Shown: positions 34,973-45,527 of the stretch, in pieces
Layout: every line of letters starts with the position of its first letter
How positions within the stretch are numbered: the stretch's first letter is position 1
Source: Hofstenia miamia
Lineage: Eukaryota; Xenacoelomorpha; Acoela; Hofsteniidae
Length of the DNA: 64,000 nucleotides
Direction: 5' to 3'
NCBI GenBank assembly: GCA_900660155.1
Contig: CABFPE010000049.1
Location: forward strand, 408,045 to 472,044
Program-made: the position numbers and the translations under genes
Notes under the pieces: generated by a model
Seen by the model: the letters and a program-made list of their open reading frames with translations, nothing else
The model's database searches: none
Told to the model about the DNA's origin: nothing

Positions 34973-36985
34973 CTCCCGCTAAATGGTTTTTAAAGCCTCA
35001 TCTTAACCGCGTTTCCAAACATAAATCTTTGAAATATTGCAGGGTAGTGTCTCCTTTATTTACCTACCACATGGTAAATATAATAAGGTTCGAGTGAATA
35101 CTGCGGGAGCAATGGCCAAAAAATAGGTTTTTTGGGCACAAAGCGGGATTCCCGCTAAATGCTTTAAAAATTTCCGACCGTTTCCCGCCAAATGTAAGGT
35201 TCTTGCATTTTCCATAGCAAAAAGCGGGAAATATATATATATATATATATATGTTGTCATCTCAAACGAATATCTTTGCACCTTAAAACACAAATTAAAT
35301 AAAATCTCGCCGCTGCTGCCCCAGGAGATGTACAATGGTAATTGACACAGAAGCTAAAATTTTCTTAAGTTTAACATATTTATATTTCAAATTTTTTATA
35401 AATAGTATTTGTGAAATTAAACATGCTAATGTAATGATCAAAGTATCCAAAATTATGACTCTAAAATATTCAAATATAACCTTAACTTTATTGAACATAT
35501 GGCCTATAAATTTGTAATGACACTATTAAAATTTTCAAATGTAACATATTTTAGTTCTTCAATTGAAATTAATCAATGAACCTTTTTCAGATAATGCTTG
35601 TGGGAAGATTGAATATCCTGATAATTTATGTAACATTATGAATATCAAATGACACCTTAGGAGACTGGTTTACAGAAATGGAAACATCTCATTGTGACTA
35701 CTACAATGAATTTCAAGCAAATCAGCAGATAACATTTTTTATAGTTATCGTGAATTTTGTTTGGTTCTTCAACAAAATCAAGGTGTTTTAATAGGGTTAT
35801 AGCCTGATTTCATGGTAAGCTGGTTAGATATCTAGTATTTTCAGTAAGAGGAAATAATTGTTTGTTAGAACCTATAAGAAGGGTATCATATGTAAACTGA
35901 TTATTTGCAGTTATACACTGATAGAAGATTGCGACATCAAGGCAATATTCTTTTTAAGATTATTCATTGACTATGTCCTCAGCAGTAATAATAATGATCA
36001 CCCAAACGTGAAAGGAATACGAGATCGCTAAGTTCATCTGCCTAAATTGCATAAACAGGAAATCATATGCACACTAATATGTTATACCAATGTCTTCAGT
36101 GATATTCTTATATATCGAGATAGCATAATAATAGCTAAAATTTGCTTTCATAATTTGGATAATAGGCGTAATGTTGTCAGAGCTAAATAGTCTTTTATTA
36201 CCTTATGGGTGTAGGTAGCACGAAACTGCTTCATTTTCAACCTAAATCTTAGGGTTTTGCTGCTGTAAATATATTTTATTGGAAATGCAAGTCCCTATAA
36301 AGAGGTACATCTTCTAAAATATTTGGGTTTCATAATGCCAAAAATCATTTTAAATATTAAGCAAAAAATTATATATTTGCGATCATATAATATTTGTTAC
36401 CATATTTAGCTGATATTCAATGTGTACCATCATGATGCTAGACATTTGCCTCAATTTTTAAAGGCATAGTACTAAAAATATTAGCACTACAGAAGGAAAA
36501 ACAAATGGAATGGTCTCGTATTACCTACACATATTTTTGATTGGAGGCCCTAATTGAGAGTCACATTGTACACTCTGCACTGTGCAGTATACCTTTGTGT
36601 TATTTTAATTCACCACTACATTCTTTGAAAACTCAGTATTTATATCTAAAGAAAGTTTGAGCAAGAAAAATTCTTACTTCGATCAATTTGGTGAATTTTC
36701 TCGGAGAATATTGACTTGTTGATTGAATGTTTACGTTGCATGTACGGGAAATGATATCAGGGATGATATATGCAGCAGTAACTATTAATTTTTAAAAATC
36801 AGTGAAACAAAGGCCTTTGACTCCAATGGTGTTTTATAACTTGCGATCTCATATTCCTTCCTTTTACCCTATATTGTGAAAAAAAACATACAAAATATTC
36901 TCTAAAAAACCTCAATAAGAAATTCTCCACATCAAATTTTATTTTGCTAATGAACAGGCAACTGAAAAATATATTTGATGAAAAA
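32812..36985. other. AT-rich stretch without recognised gene
   Basis: No coding region was supported. It contains (TA)n runs at 34934-34966 and 35231-35252, and one copy of a dispersed repeat at 34967-35250. Confidence 0.5.
34967..35250 (+). repeat. Dispersed repeat with CCCGCTAAATG motifs, copy 1
   Basis: Blocks AACCGCGTTTC, ATTGCAGGGTAGT, CTACCACATGGTAAATAT, GGTTCGAGTGAATACTGCGG and GGGATTCCCGCTAAATGC match 50265-50470 in the same order. CCCGC(T/C)AAATG also recurs inside this copy (about 34975, 35150 and 35188). Confidence 0.7.
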
Positions 36986-37420
36986 TTTATTGGGAATCCA
37001 AGTGCTATCAAGTACTAGCTCTTTGACCCGTGCTTCGCTCGGCAAATGCATTCAAAAAGCAGAAAATTCTCCTTGCGATATTTTCCCTCCCAATATAAGC
37101 TATACTTACAAAAACTGGAAAATTTTCCCTAAGCTACCTGTGCAAACAGGGAAATTCTCCCAAAAACAGCAGTAAAACTAAGAAAGCTGTTAAACAATAA
37201 GAGGAACTACGAAATGCCACTTATATAAAGGAATGAAGTATGGGAACATTTAAATCAATAATTAGTTCATTAGTTAAGTTATTGATTAAATGTGTCTAAA
37301 ACTTTCAGGAAGTCAGGGGGTTACAAAAATATATGATGTTGGTGCCTAGGTCTAAAAGTTTCTGAGTTATAAGCACACACATTTCGCCCTCTATGTAATA
37401 GATATACATAATTTTGTTTA
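36986..37420 (+). repeat. Possible transposon remnant beginning TTTGACCCGTGCTTCGCTCGG
   Basis: The GACCCGTGCTTCGCTCGG block and the later CACATTTCGCCCTCTATGTA/ATATAGATA-like ending resemble the two ends of a dispersed element seen in many invertebrate genomes. No coding sequence is visible. The family is unknown to me. Confidence 0.3.
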
Positions 37421-37810
37421 CATGCAGCAATGGATGGCATTGAGAAGTCCGCAAGCTTCATAAAAATATAGTATTCTGAGACCTTATAAGACTGAAATAG
37501 GAGGGAATAATTTTTCAGGAGGGAAACATCCCCACGAAAATGGCCTAAGTGAAGTACTGCCGAATTCTAGTGGGTTTTTTTCAATATGTGTAATGGCTTA
37601 CCCAAATAATTTTTAAGCTCACGAACTAATGGAGATATTTGAAATCTGCAAACGCCACATAATAGAGAATTCTCTCCTCTTTCTTCTTCGACTTCAATTG
37701 CTCACATGGCTTTGTTCCGTCCTGGCGCGCCTTTGTGCTGGGTACGAATGACACCATTTTTTTCAGAAAAAAATATTTCAGGGTCATTGTTGTTTCCATG
37801 GACATTAGAC

Positions 37811-40699
37811 CACCTCATTATCTGAGCACTAGGTATGGAAAGAATTTGAACTTCTAATTGAAAAAAAATCCTATTTGCATGTACTTCAGGCACAAGAGTA
37901 CATTCACCTCATTATCTGAGCACTAGGTATGGAAAGAATTTGAACTTCTAATTGAAAAAAATCCTATTTGCATGTACTTCAGGCACAAGAGTACATTCAC
38001 CTCATTATCTGAGCACTAGGTATGGAAAGAATTTGAACTTCTAATTGAAAAAAAATCCTATTTGCATGTACTTCAGGCACAAGAGTACATTCACCTCATT
38101 ATCTGAGCACTAGGTATGGAAAGAATTTGAACTTCTAATTGAAAAAAAATCCTATTTGCATGTACTTCAGGCACAAGAGTACATTCACCTCATTATCTGA
38201 GCACTAGGTATGGAAAGAATTTGAACTTCTAATTGAAAAAAAATCCTATTTGCATGTACTTCAGGCACAAGAGTACATTCACCTCATTATCTGAGCACTA
38301 GGTATGGAAAGAATTTGAACTTCTAATTGAAAAAAAATCCTATTTGCATGTACTTCAGGCACAAGAGTACATTCACCTCATTATCTGAGCACTAGGTATG
38401 GAAAGAATTTGAACTTCTAATTGAAAAAAAATCCTATTTGCATGTACTTCAGGCACAAGAGTACATTCACCTCATTATCTGAGCACTAGGTATGGAAAGA
38501 ATTTGAACTTCTAATTGAAAAAAAATCCTATTTGCATGTACTTCAGGCACAAGAGTACATTCACCTCATTATCTGAGCACTAGGTATGGAAAGAATTTGA
38601 ACTTCTAATTGAAAAAAAATCCTATTTGCATGTACTTCAGGCACAAGAGTACATTCACCTCATTATCTGAGCACTAGGTATGGAAAGAATTTGAACTTCT
38701 AATTGAAAAAAAATCCTATTTGCATGTACTTCAGGCACAAGAGTACATTCACCTCATTATCTGAGCACTAGGTATGGAAAGAATTTGAACTTCTAATTGA
38801 AAAAAAATCCTATTTGCATGTACTTCAGGCACAAGAGTACATTCACCTCATTATCTGAGCACTAGGTATGGAAAGAATTTGAACTTCTAATTGAAAAAAA
38901 ATCCTATTTGCATGTACTTCAGGCACAAGAGTACATTCACCTCATTATCTGAGCACTAGGTATGGAAAGAATTTGAACTTCTAATTGAAAAAAAATCCTA
39001 TTTGCATGTACTTCAGGCACAAGAGTACATTCACCTCATTATCTGAGCACTAGGTATGGAAAGAATTTGAACTTCTAATTGAAAAAAAATCCTATTTGCA
39101 TGTACTTCAGGCACAAGAGTACATTCACCTCATTATCTGAGCACTAGGTATGGAAAGAATTTGAACTTCTAATTGAAAAAAAATCCTATTTGCATGTACT
39201 TCAGGCACAAGAGTACATTCACCTCATTATCTGAGCACTAGGTATGGAAAGAATTTGAACTTCTAATTGAAAAAAAATCCTATTTGCATGTACTTCAGGC
39301 ACAAGAGTACATTCACCTCATTATCTGAGCACTAGGTATGGAAAGAATTTGAACTTCTAATTGAAAAAAAATCCTATTTGCATGTACTTCAGGCACAAGA
39401 GTACATTCACCTCATTATCTGAGCACTAGGTATGGAAAGAATTTGAACTTCTAATTGAAAAAAAATCCTATTTGCATGTACTTCAGGCACAAGAGTACAT
39501 TCACCTCATTATCTGAGCACTAGGTATGGAAAGAATTTGAACTTCTAATTGAAAAAAAATCCTATTTGCATGTACTTCAGGCACAAGAGTACATTCACCT
39601 CATTATCTGAGCACTAGGTATGGAAAGAATTTGAACTTCTAATTGAAAAAAAATCCTATTTGCATGTACTTCAGGCACAAGAGTACATTCACCTCATTAT
39701 CTGAGCACTAGGTATGGAAAGAATTTGAACTTCTAATTGAAAAAAAATCCTATTTGCATGTACTTCAGGCACAAGAGTACATTCACCTCATTATCTGAGC
39801 ACTAGGTATGGAAAGAATTTGAACTTCTAATTGAAAAAAAATCCTATTTGCATGTACTTCAGGCACAAGAGTACATTCACCTCATTATCTGAGCACTAGG
39901 TATGGAAAGAATTTGAACTTCTAATTGAAAAAAAATCCTATTTGCATGTACTTCAGGCACAAGAGTACATTCACCTCATTATCTGAGCACTAGGTATGGA
40001 AAGAATTTGAACTTCTAATTGAAAAAAAATCCTATTTGCATGTACTTCAGGCACAAGAGTACATTCACCTCATTATCTGAGCACTAGGTATGGAAAGAAT
40101 TTGAACTTCTAATTGAAAAAAAATCCTATTTGCATGTACTTCAGGCACAAGAGTACATTCACCTCATTATCTGAGCACTAGGTATGGAAAGAATTTGAAC
40201 TTCTAATTGAAAAAAAATCCTATTTGCATGTACTTCAGGCACAAGAGTACATTCACCTCATTATCTGAGCACTAGGTATGGAAAGAATTTGAACTTCTAA
40301 TTGAAAAAAAATCCTATTTGCATGTACTTCAGGCACAAGAGTACATTCACCTCATTATCTGAGCACTAGGTATGGAAAGAATTTGAACTTCTAATTGAAA
40401 AAAAATCCTATTTGCATGTACTTCAGGCACAAGAGTACATTCACCTCATTATCTGAGCACTAGGTATGGAAAGAATTTGAACTTCTAATTGAAAAAAAAT
40501 CCTATTTGCATGTACTTCAGGCACAAGAGTACATTCACCTCATTATCTGAGCACTAGGTATGGAAAGAATTTGAACTTCTAATTGAAAAAAAATCCTATT
40601 TGCATGTACTTCAGGCACAAGAGTACATTCACCTCATTATCTGAGCACTAGGTATGGAAAGAATTTGAACTTCTAATTGAAAAAATATCCTATTTGCAT
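37811..40699. repeat. 94-bp satellite array, about 30.7 copies
   Basis: The unit starts CACCTCATTATCTGAGCACT and ends ACAAGAGTACATT. Unit starts at 37811, 37905, 37998 and 38092 through to 40630 give a 94-bp period (one unit is 93 bp because of a shorter A run). The units look identical apart from that A-run change and the terminal partial unit, which has TGAAAAAATATCC. The period is not a multiple of three, so it is not coding. The extreme homogeneity suggests recent expansion or ongoing homogenisation. Confidence 0.98.
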
Positions 40700-40779
40700 A
40701 ATTATATGATTAGGTTCTTAATTATGTGAAAATTGGTAAAGAAAAAATCTCCAAGTTTAATTCTACATCTTTGTGTATT

Positions 40780-41713
40780 CAGGGTGTTCAAGCAAACGCG
40801 TCAGTAATAAATCAGTTAAATTGAACAATTTTAAAAAGTTAGGCTAAATTTATTTTTCTCATTGGGTAACGGGATCTTGCGGATTATTGATTTTTCACTT
40901 TAACTTCCAAATGATTGCTTACTCTTTGGAAGAGAGACGTCAAATTGTAGAACGAATTTATGGAATCCATGGACGCAACATCTGCCGAGAACATATTATT
41001 CACAGCTGAATGTAATTTTTATCTGGATGGATTCCTTAATAAGCAAAACATGCGATATTGGGGAACTGGTGAGCCATCTGCTGGCATAATTCGCACACTT
41101 CAATCACCAAAAACTATTGCATGGTGTGGAATAACTTCCAGAACTGTTATCGGCCCATTATTTTTCACTGATACTGTGAATTCAAGCAGTTATGTTGCTA
41201 TGTTAGATGAAAATGTATTGCCATCTTTAAAGAGAAAAAGAATTTTAGCAAAGTTATATTCATGCAAGACGGAGCTTCTCCTCACCCCTCACACTTGGCC
41301 AAATTTATTTAACGACAAATTTTAAAAATCGAGTCATTGGGCGTCATTTTTCAAATTTGTGGCCTTCCCACTCACCAGATCTTAACACATGTTATTGGTT
41401 TTTGTGGGGTTATATAAAAGACTCTGTCTTCCCTCCAAACAAAGTTTATGCAAATATTTTGGAGCTGCAGAACTCTATTTTGGAATGTCCTTCCAGGATT
41501 GAAGAAAGCACTTTGTTTAAAGTGCATGAATGTTTTTTGTCTCGTATTCAAGCTTGTAAAAATGTTAATGGCAATCATTTTGAATAAATTTTTTTTCAAA
41601 GTCTTTAAATCCGCAGAATCAAATAATCATGAAATGTATATTTGAATAGAATATTCACTTATATTAAATAGTTATAGGCATTTTATAACTGACGCGTTCG
41701 CTTGAACACCCTG
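40780..41713 (+). mobile_element. Defective mariner-like transposon
   Basis: The 26-bp ends are inverted with one mismatch (CAGGGTGTTCAAGC on the left, GCTTGAACACCCTG on the right). The transposase begins AYSLEERRQIVE at about 40915, but most of the HTH region is missing. The catalytic core starts FTAECNFYLDGFLNKQNMRY (41000-41060); relatives usually have SDE there, so the first catalytic Asp appears replaced by Ala. FMQDGASPH (second Asp) follows after a frame change near 41260, and WPSHSPDLNTCYWFLWGYIK (third Asp) at 41357 onward. The C-terminus is present to 41587. Inactive. A clean TA target duplication is not seen at the left end. Confidence 0.85.
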
Positions 41714-43171
41714 TAGAAATTGCAACGTTGCCAATTGACTGGACACTTCACCTGGGATCATTTAAACAAGATGTAGTAGCTCTTTACACAGTTTTTGACT
41801 ATTCAATTCAGATGTTAACAATTATTGCATGAGGCTTCGCCAAATCTAAGCAATTCCTACTCAATGTTTTTTGAGGACTCTTTCTGATATCATGTAAAAA
41901 CCCATAATAATGAATGTTCCTTAAACTAAATGAACCTTTCATCTAGTGGAACTAAAACTGTATCAGTGAGAGAATAAAAGAATTCACACTTGAAGTTATC
42001 TTCTAAAGTTGTATTTATCATTTCACTGCTTTCGTAATCGAGCATTGGATTGATAAGTATGGAACACCTTTAAAAGTGGAGCTCGGGCACTCGCCCGGGT
42101 CCCCGTTCCTGCATTGCTGAGAAGTTTCACATTATTAAAGCACCTCATTAACACTGTGAATTTCGCTAAAATCTGAAAATGACAGAATATCTCTGGGAAA
42201 AGCAAATTCATTGGCAAAAACAATGCAAAAACAATTTGCAGTATCTGAAGAAAGAATTTCAACTTGTTGGGATATCATTGTTCAGTATTTTCTTAAAATG
42301 TGAATGACAGTAATTCAAGCGTTAATATTGTACTGTGCCTGCATAGGAATGCAAAAGAACGAATTTTAGTTAAAAGTGTGTGAGAACAGCACTGTTTTTG
42401 ACAGAAAATTGAATGAAATTATGAAGTGCATGAGCTGCATACAAAATAAATCCACTTTTTCAAAAACTCTATTTCCTCTAAATCATCCGCAAGGTCTAGC
42501 TTTTCATTGATCAATATGATTGAGTTCTGCACATCTGCTGCAGCAACTGTTACAAATGTTGTAGGTTTCTCTTTGACTTTGTAATCTGAAATAGTATTTA
42601 CAGCATCTGCTTTAATTTGATCAGAAGTGTGTGTTGCAGATAGGTGACTGGTCATACAATCAAATCTATACTAACAAAGCAGGCTTTGGAAAGTACTTTT
42701 ATTTTTTCACGTTTCATCTTTTTATAAAAGGTTTTCTTTTGATCAGCAATTGTCTCACTTGTAGACATCACAGTTTTACTACATGCTGTTTCAATGCATT
42801 TCCTTTAACCTTTGTACTGTAAATAAAATTTTTATAGCAGCTGTTGCAAGAGCTCTTTGGATTGACTAGAAAAAACAATGATTTGATGTCAAACTTGGAA
42901 TTTGGCCATTCCTATATCAGAAAGCAGTGAAATGTAATTCCAAGAACAGGTCAAAACCAATATTACAAATATTATTGTACATAATAGGTGATCGGGTAAT
43001 TATTGAAATGCTTAAAATTATGAGAACACTATATTCAGTTAGTGAGGCTCAGATTGGAAAGAGAAATAGTCAAAAAAATTCTCATATAAGGCAATACAAC
43101 TTTCAGGTCAGGTTCGAGTCGGGTTGAGTTTTGAGTTTGGGTGGAAATTTTTTTTCTTCGGCATAACAAGA
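41714..43171. other. AT-rich stretch without recognised gene
   Basis: A minus-strand open stretch at 42419-42655 (78 codons, DLADDLEEIEFLKKW near its end) is not recognised. A small GC-rich patch at about 42075-42100 has CTCGGGCACTCGCCCGGG. Confidence 0.4.
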
Positions 43172-43536
43172 TATAATAATAATAATAATAATAATAATCA
43201 AGCAAATTTATTGCTAAAATAAACAAAACAAACAAACAAATTCTACAAACTAATATACATGTATATTTACAAAATTAATAATATGCACACTTACTTAAAG
43301 GGCGTAAATTTCAAATGTTAAATGAAATCTGTCCATGCGCTTAATTTGTTTGATATTCCTAATAGTGATTGTTTGGATAACAAAAATTTTTTTAATTTTC
43401 TTCTTAAATGTTTAAAATTTTGTTCCTTTTTTATTTCGAGATTTAAGTCATTCCAAAATCTAGAAGCTTTAAATGAAAATGAATCTGGACGATTAATACT
43501 GCTATGCAAATTGTGGTTTCTATCACTGGTTTTGAA
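43172..43536 (-). pseudogene. LINE 3' end: ORF2 C-terminus, UTR and (TAA)n tail
   Basis: The minus-strand frame ending at 43318 reads RPDSFSFKASRFWNDLNLEI, then FKHLRRKLKKFLLSKQSLL. The FWN(D/S)L block plus basic helix is the usual end of CR1/Jockey-like ORF2 proteins. About 120 bp of 3' UTR follows, then a (TAA/ATT)n microsatellite at 43172-43198, a common LINE 3' tail. The frame is open from its stop back to the 1000-N gap, so the visible part is intact and more of the element may lie in the gap. Confidence 0.75.
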
Positions 43537-44536
43537 NNNNNNNNNNNNNNNNNNNNNNNNNNNNNNNNNNNNNNNNNNNNNNNNNNNNNNNNNNNNNNNN
43601 NNNNNNNNNNNNNNNNNNNNNNNNNNNNNNNNNNNNNNNNNNNNNNNNNNNNNNNNNNNNNNNNNNNNNNNNNNNNNNNNNNNNNNNNNNNNNNNNNNNN
43701 NNNNNNNNNNNNNNNNNNNNNNNNNNNNNNNNNNNNNNNNNNNNNNNNNNNNNNNNNNNNNNNNNNNNNNNNNNNNNNNNNNNNNNNNNNNNNNNNNNNN
43801 NNNNNNNNNNNNNNNNNNNNNNNNNNNNNNNNNNNNNNNNNNNNNNNNNNNNNNNNNNNNNNNNNNNNNNNNNNNNNNNNNNNNNNNNNNNNNNNNNNNN
43901 NNNNNNNNNNNNNNNNNNNNNNNNNNNNNNNNNNNNNNNNNNNNNNNNNNNNNNNNNNNNNNNNNNNNNNNNNNNNNNNNNNNNNNNNNNNNNNNNNNNN
44001 NNNNNNNNNNNNNNNNNNNNNNNNNNNNNNNNNNNNNNNNNNNNNNNNNNNNNNNNNNNNNNNNNNNNNNNNNNNNNNNNNNNNNNNNNNNNNNNNNNNN
44101 NNNNNNNNNNNNNNNNNNNNNNNNNNNNNNNNNNNNNNNNNNNNNNNNNNNNNNNNNNNNNNNNNNNNNNNNNNNNNNNNNNNNNNNNNNNNNNNNNNNN
44201 NNNNNNNNNNNNNNNNNNNNNNNNNNNNNNNNNNNNNNNNNNNNNNNNNNNNNNNNNNNNNNNNNNNNNNNNNNNNNNNNNNNNNNNNNNNNNNNNNNNN
44301 NNNNNNNNNNNNNNNNNNNNNNNNNNNNNNNNNNNNNNNNNNNNNNNNNNNNNNNNNNNNNNNNNNNNNNNNNNNNNNNNNNNNNNNNNNNNNNNNNNNN
44401 NNNNNNNNNNNNNNNNNNNNNNNNNNNNNNNNNNNNNNNNNNNNNNNNNNNNNNNNNNNNNNNNNNNNNNNNNNNNNNNNNNNNNNNNNNNNNNNNNNNN
44501 NNNNNNNNNNNNNNNNNNNNNNNNNNNNNNNNNNNN
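43537..44536. other. 1000-N assembly gap
   Basis: Exactly 1000 Ns. The sequence to its left is a LINE 3' end in minus orientation, so the gap probably contains the repetitive body of that element. Confidence 0.95.
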
Positions 44537-45079
44537 CAGAAAAAAAACATCTAATAATTTTATTAATTTACAAAATTAGAAAAAAAGAACTATATTTTTA
44601 ATATTTTTTGAGAATTCGATATCTTAAACTTTAACTTCGTATGCATCTTAAAGTCAAAGCTATTCAAACAGCAAAAATAAGACGTGAATTGGTGAATAAT
44701 TATTTCTAGATCAAAGATTTACAGCTAATGTTTTGTTCGTAATGCCAAACAAAATATACAGATTATAATTCCGTAAAAAGGACACTATAAAAAATGTTTT
44801 ATATAGATGTATTTAAGATATTGGAAATGTCTACATATGATTATTTTTGCAATAAATTTTCTTTAGCTAAAAATAATTTATAAGTTAATAATGCGCATAA
44901 CAATTTGGTCATACTGTATACATATAATATCCTAAACTTGTGATTGAAAACTTGTTAAATTCCGTAGCCAATCAGAGCAAGTCAATAAATATTTTGTTTG
45001 TAATTAACTGGAAGCTTCATTTTATTAGCAATGTGCTTCTGTAAGGTTTGGTACTTTCTATTTATCATACATTTAGCAG
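44537..45079. other. AT-rich upstream of the LDLa exon
   Basis: No exon was recognised here. The end contains a possible start at 45031 (MCFCKVWYFLFIIHLA, signal-peptide-like), which could alternatively be intron with the acceptor TAGCAG at 45074-45079. Confidence 0.4.
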
Positions 45080-45527
45080 AGTTTTGCGAATTAGACGAAT
45101 ATACCTGCTCCAATTTTACCTGCATACCATTTTCCAAAGTAAATGATGGCGTGATCGATTGCCCCACAAATAATGACGATGAAGAGGGTTATTATGAATG
45201 CTCCATTGGTAAAGTAAGATGCAAAAAATTCCCTTTTCTATGCATTGAGAGTCTTGATGTGTGTTCAGGAAAAAATGAGTGTCCAGATGGCAGCGATGAA
45301 CTATTCTGCGATGGCTGTCCACCTTTCAACTGCGTAAACAACATATGTACAAATTCTAAAGATTCATGCCGTACCATGGTTGATTGCCTTCCTCTATGTG
45401 AATGTCCAATTGGACACGTTATTTGCAAAGAAGAAGAATTAGTCAATGAAAGAGGATTCTATAAGCAGCAATGTATAGTTGCAGGCGATTGTCATAAAAA
45501 ATGTGAAGAACCACTGTTAACCTGCAA
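45080..45527 (+). CDS. GPCR gene, exon with two LDLa modules and a Cys-rich segment
   Basis: The first module runs from FCELDEYTC to GYYEC, with the acidic DDEE calcium-binding end. The second, VRCKKFPFLC to GSDELFC, is a textbook LDLa end (CPDGSDE). A Cys-rich stretch follows (CPPFNCVNNIC...CHKKC) that may be a degenerate LDLa or another small disulfide domain. The exon ends in a further module (PLLTCK) completed by the next exon. The acceptor is a tandem TAGCAG, and both uses keep phase. The donor is AA|GTAATT. Confidence 0.8.

Noticed and set aside
37702-37893. 63-codon minus-strand frame reaching into the satellite
   Set aside because: The satellite period (94 bp) is not a multiple of three, and the frame does not persist through units.
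37811-40699. CRISPR array
   Set aside because: Units are contiguous identical repeats without variable spacers, in a eukaryotic genome; it is a satellite.
43318-44601. Very long open frames on both strands across 43.3-44.6 kb
   Set aside because: They run through the 1000-N gap. Only the minus-strand end (43318-43536) has real LINE motifs.
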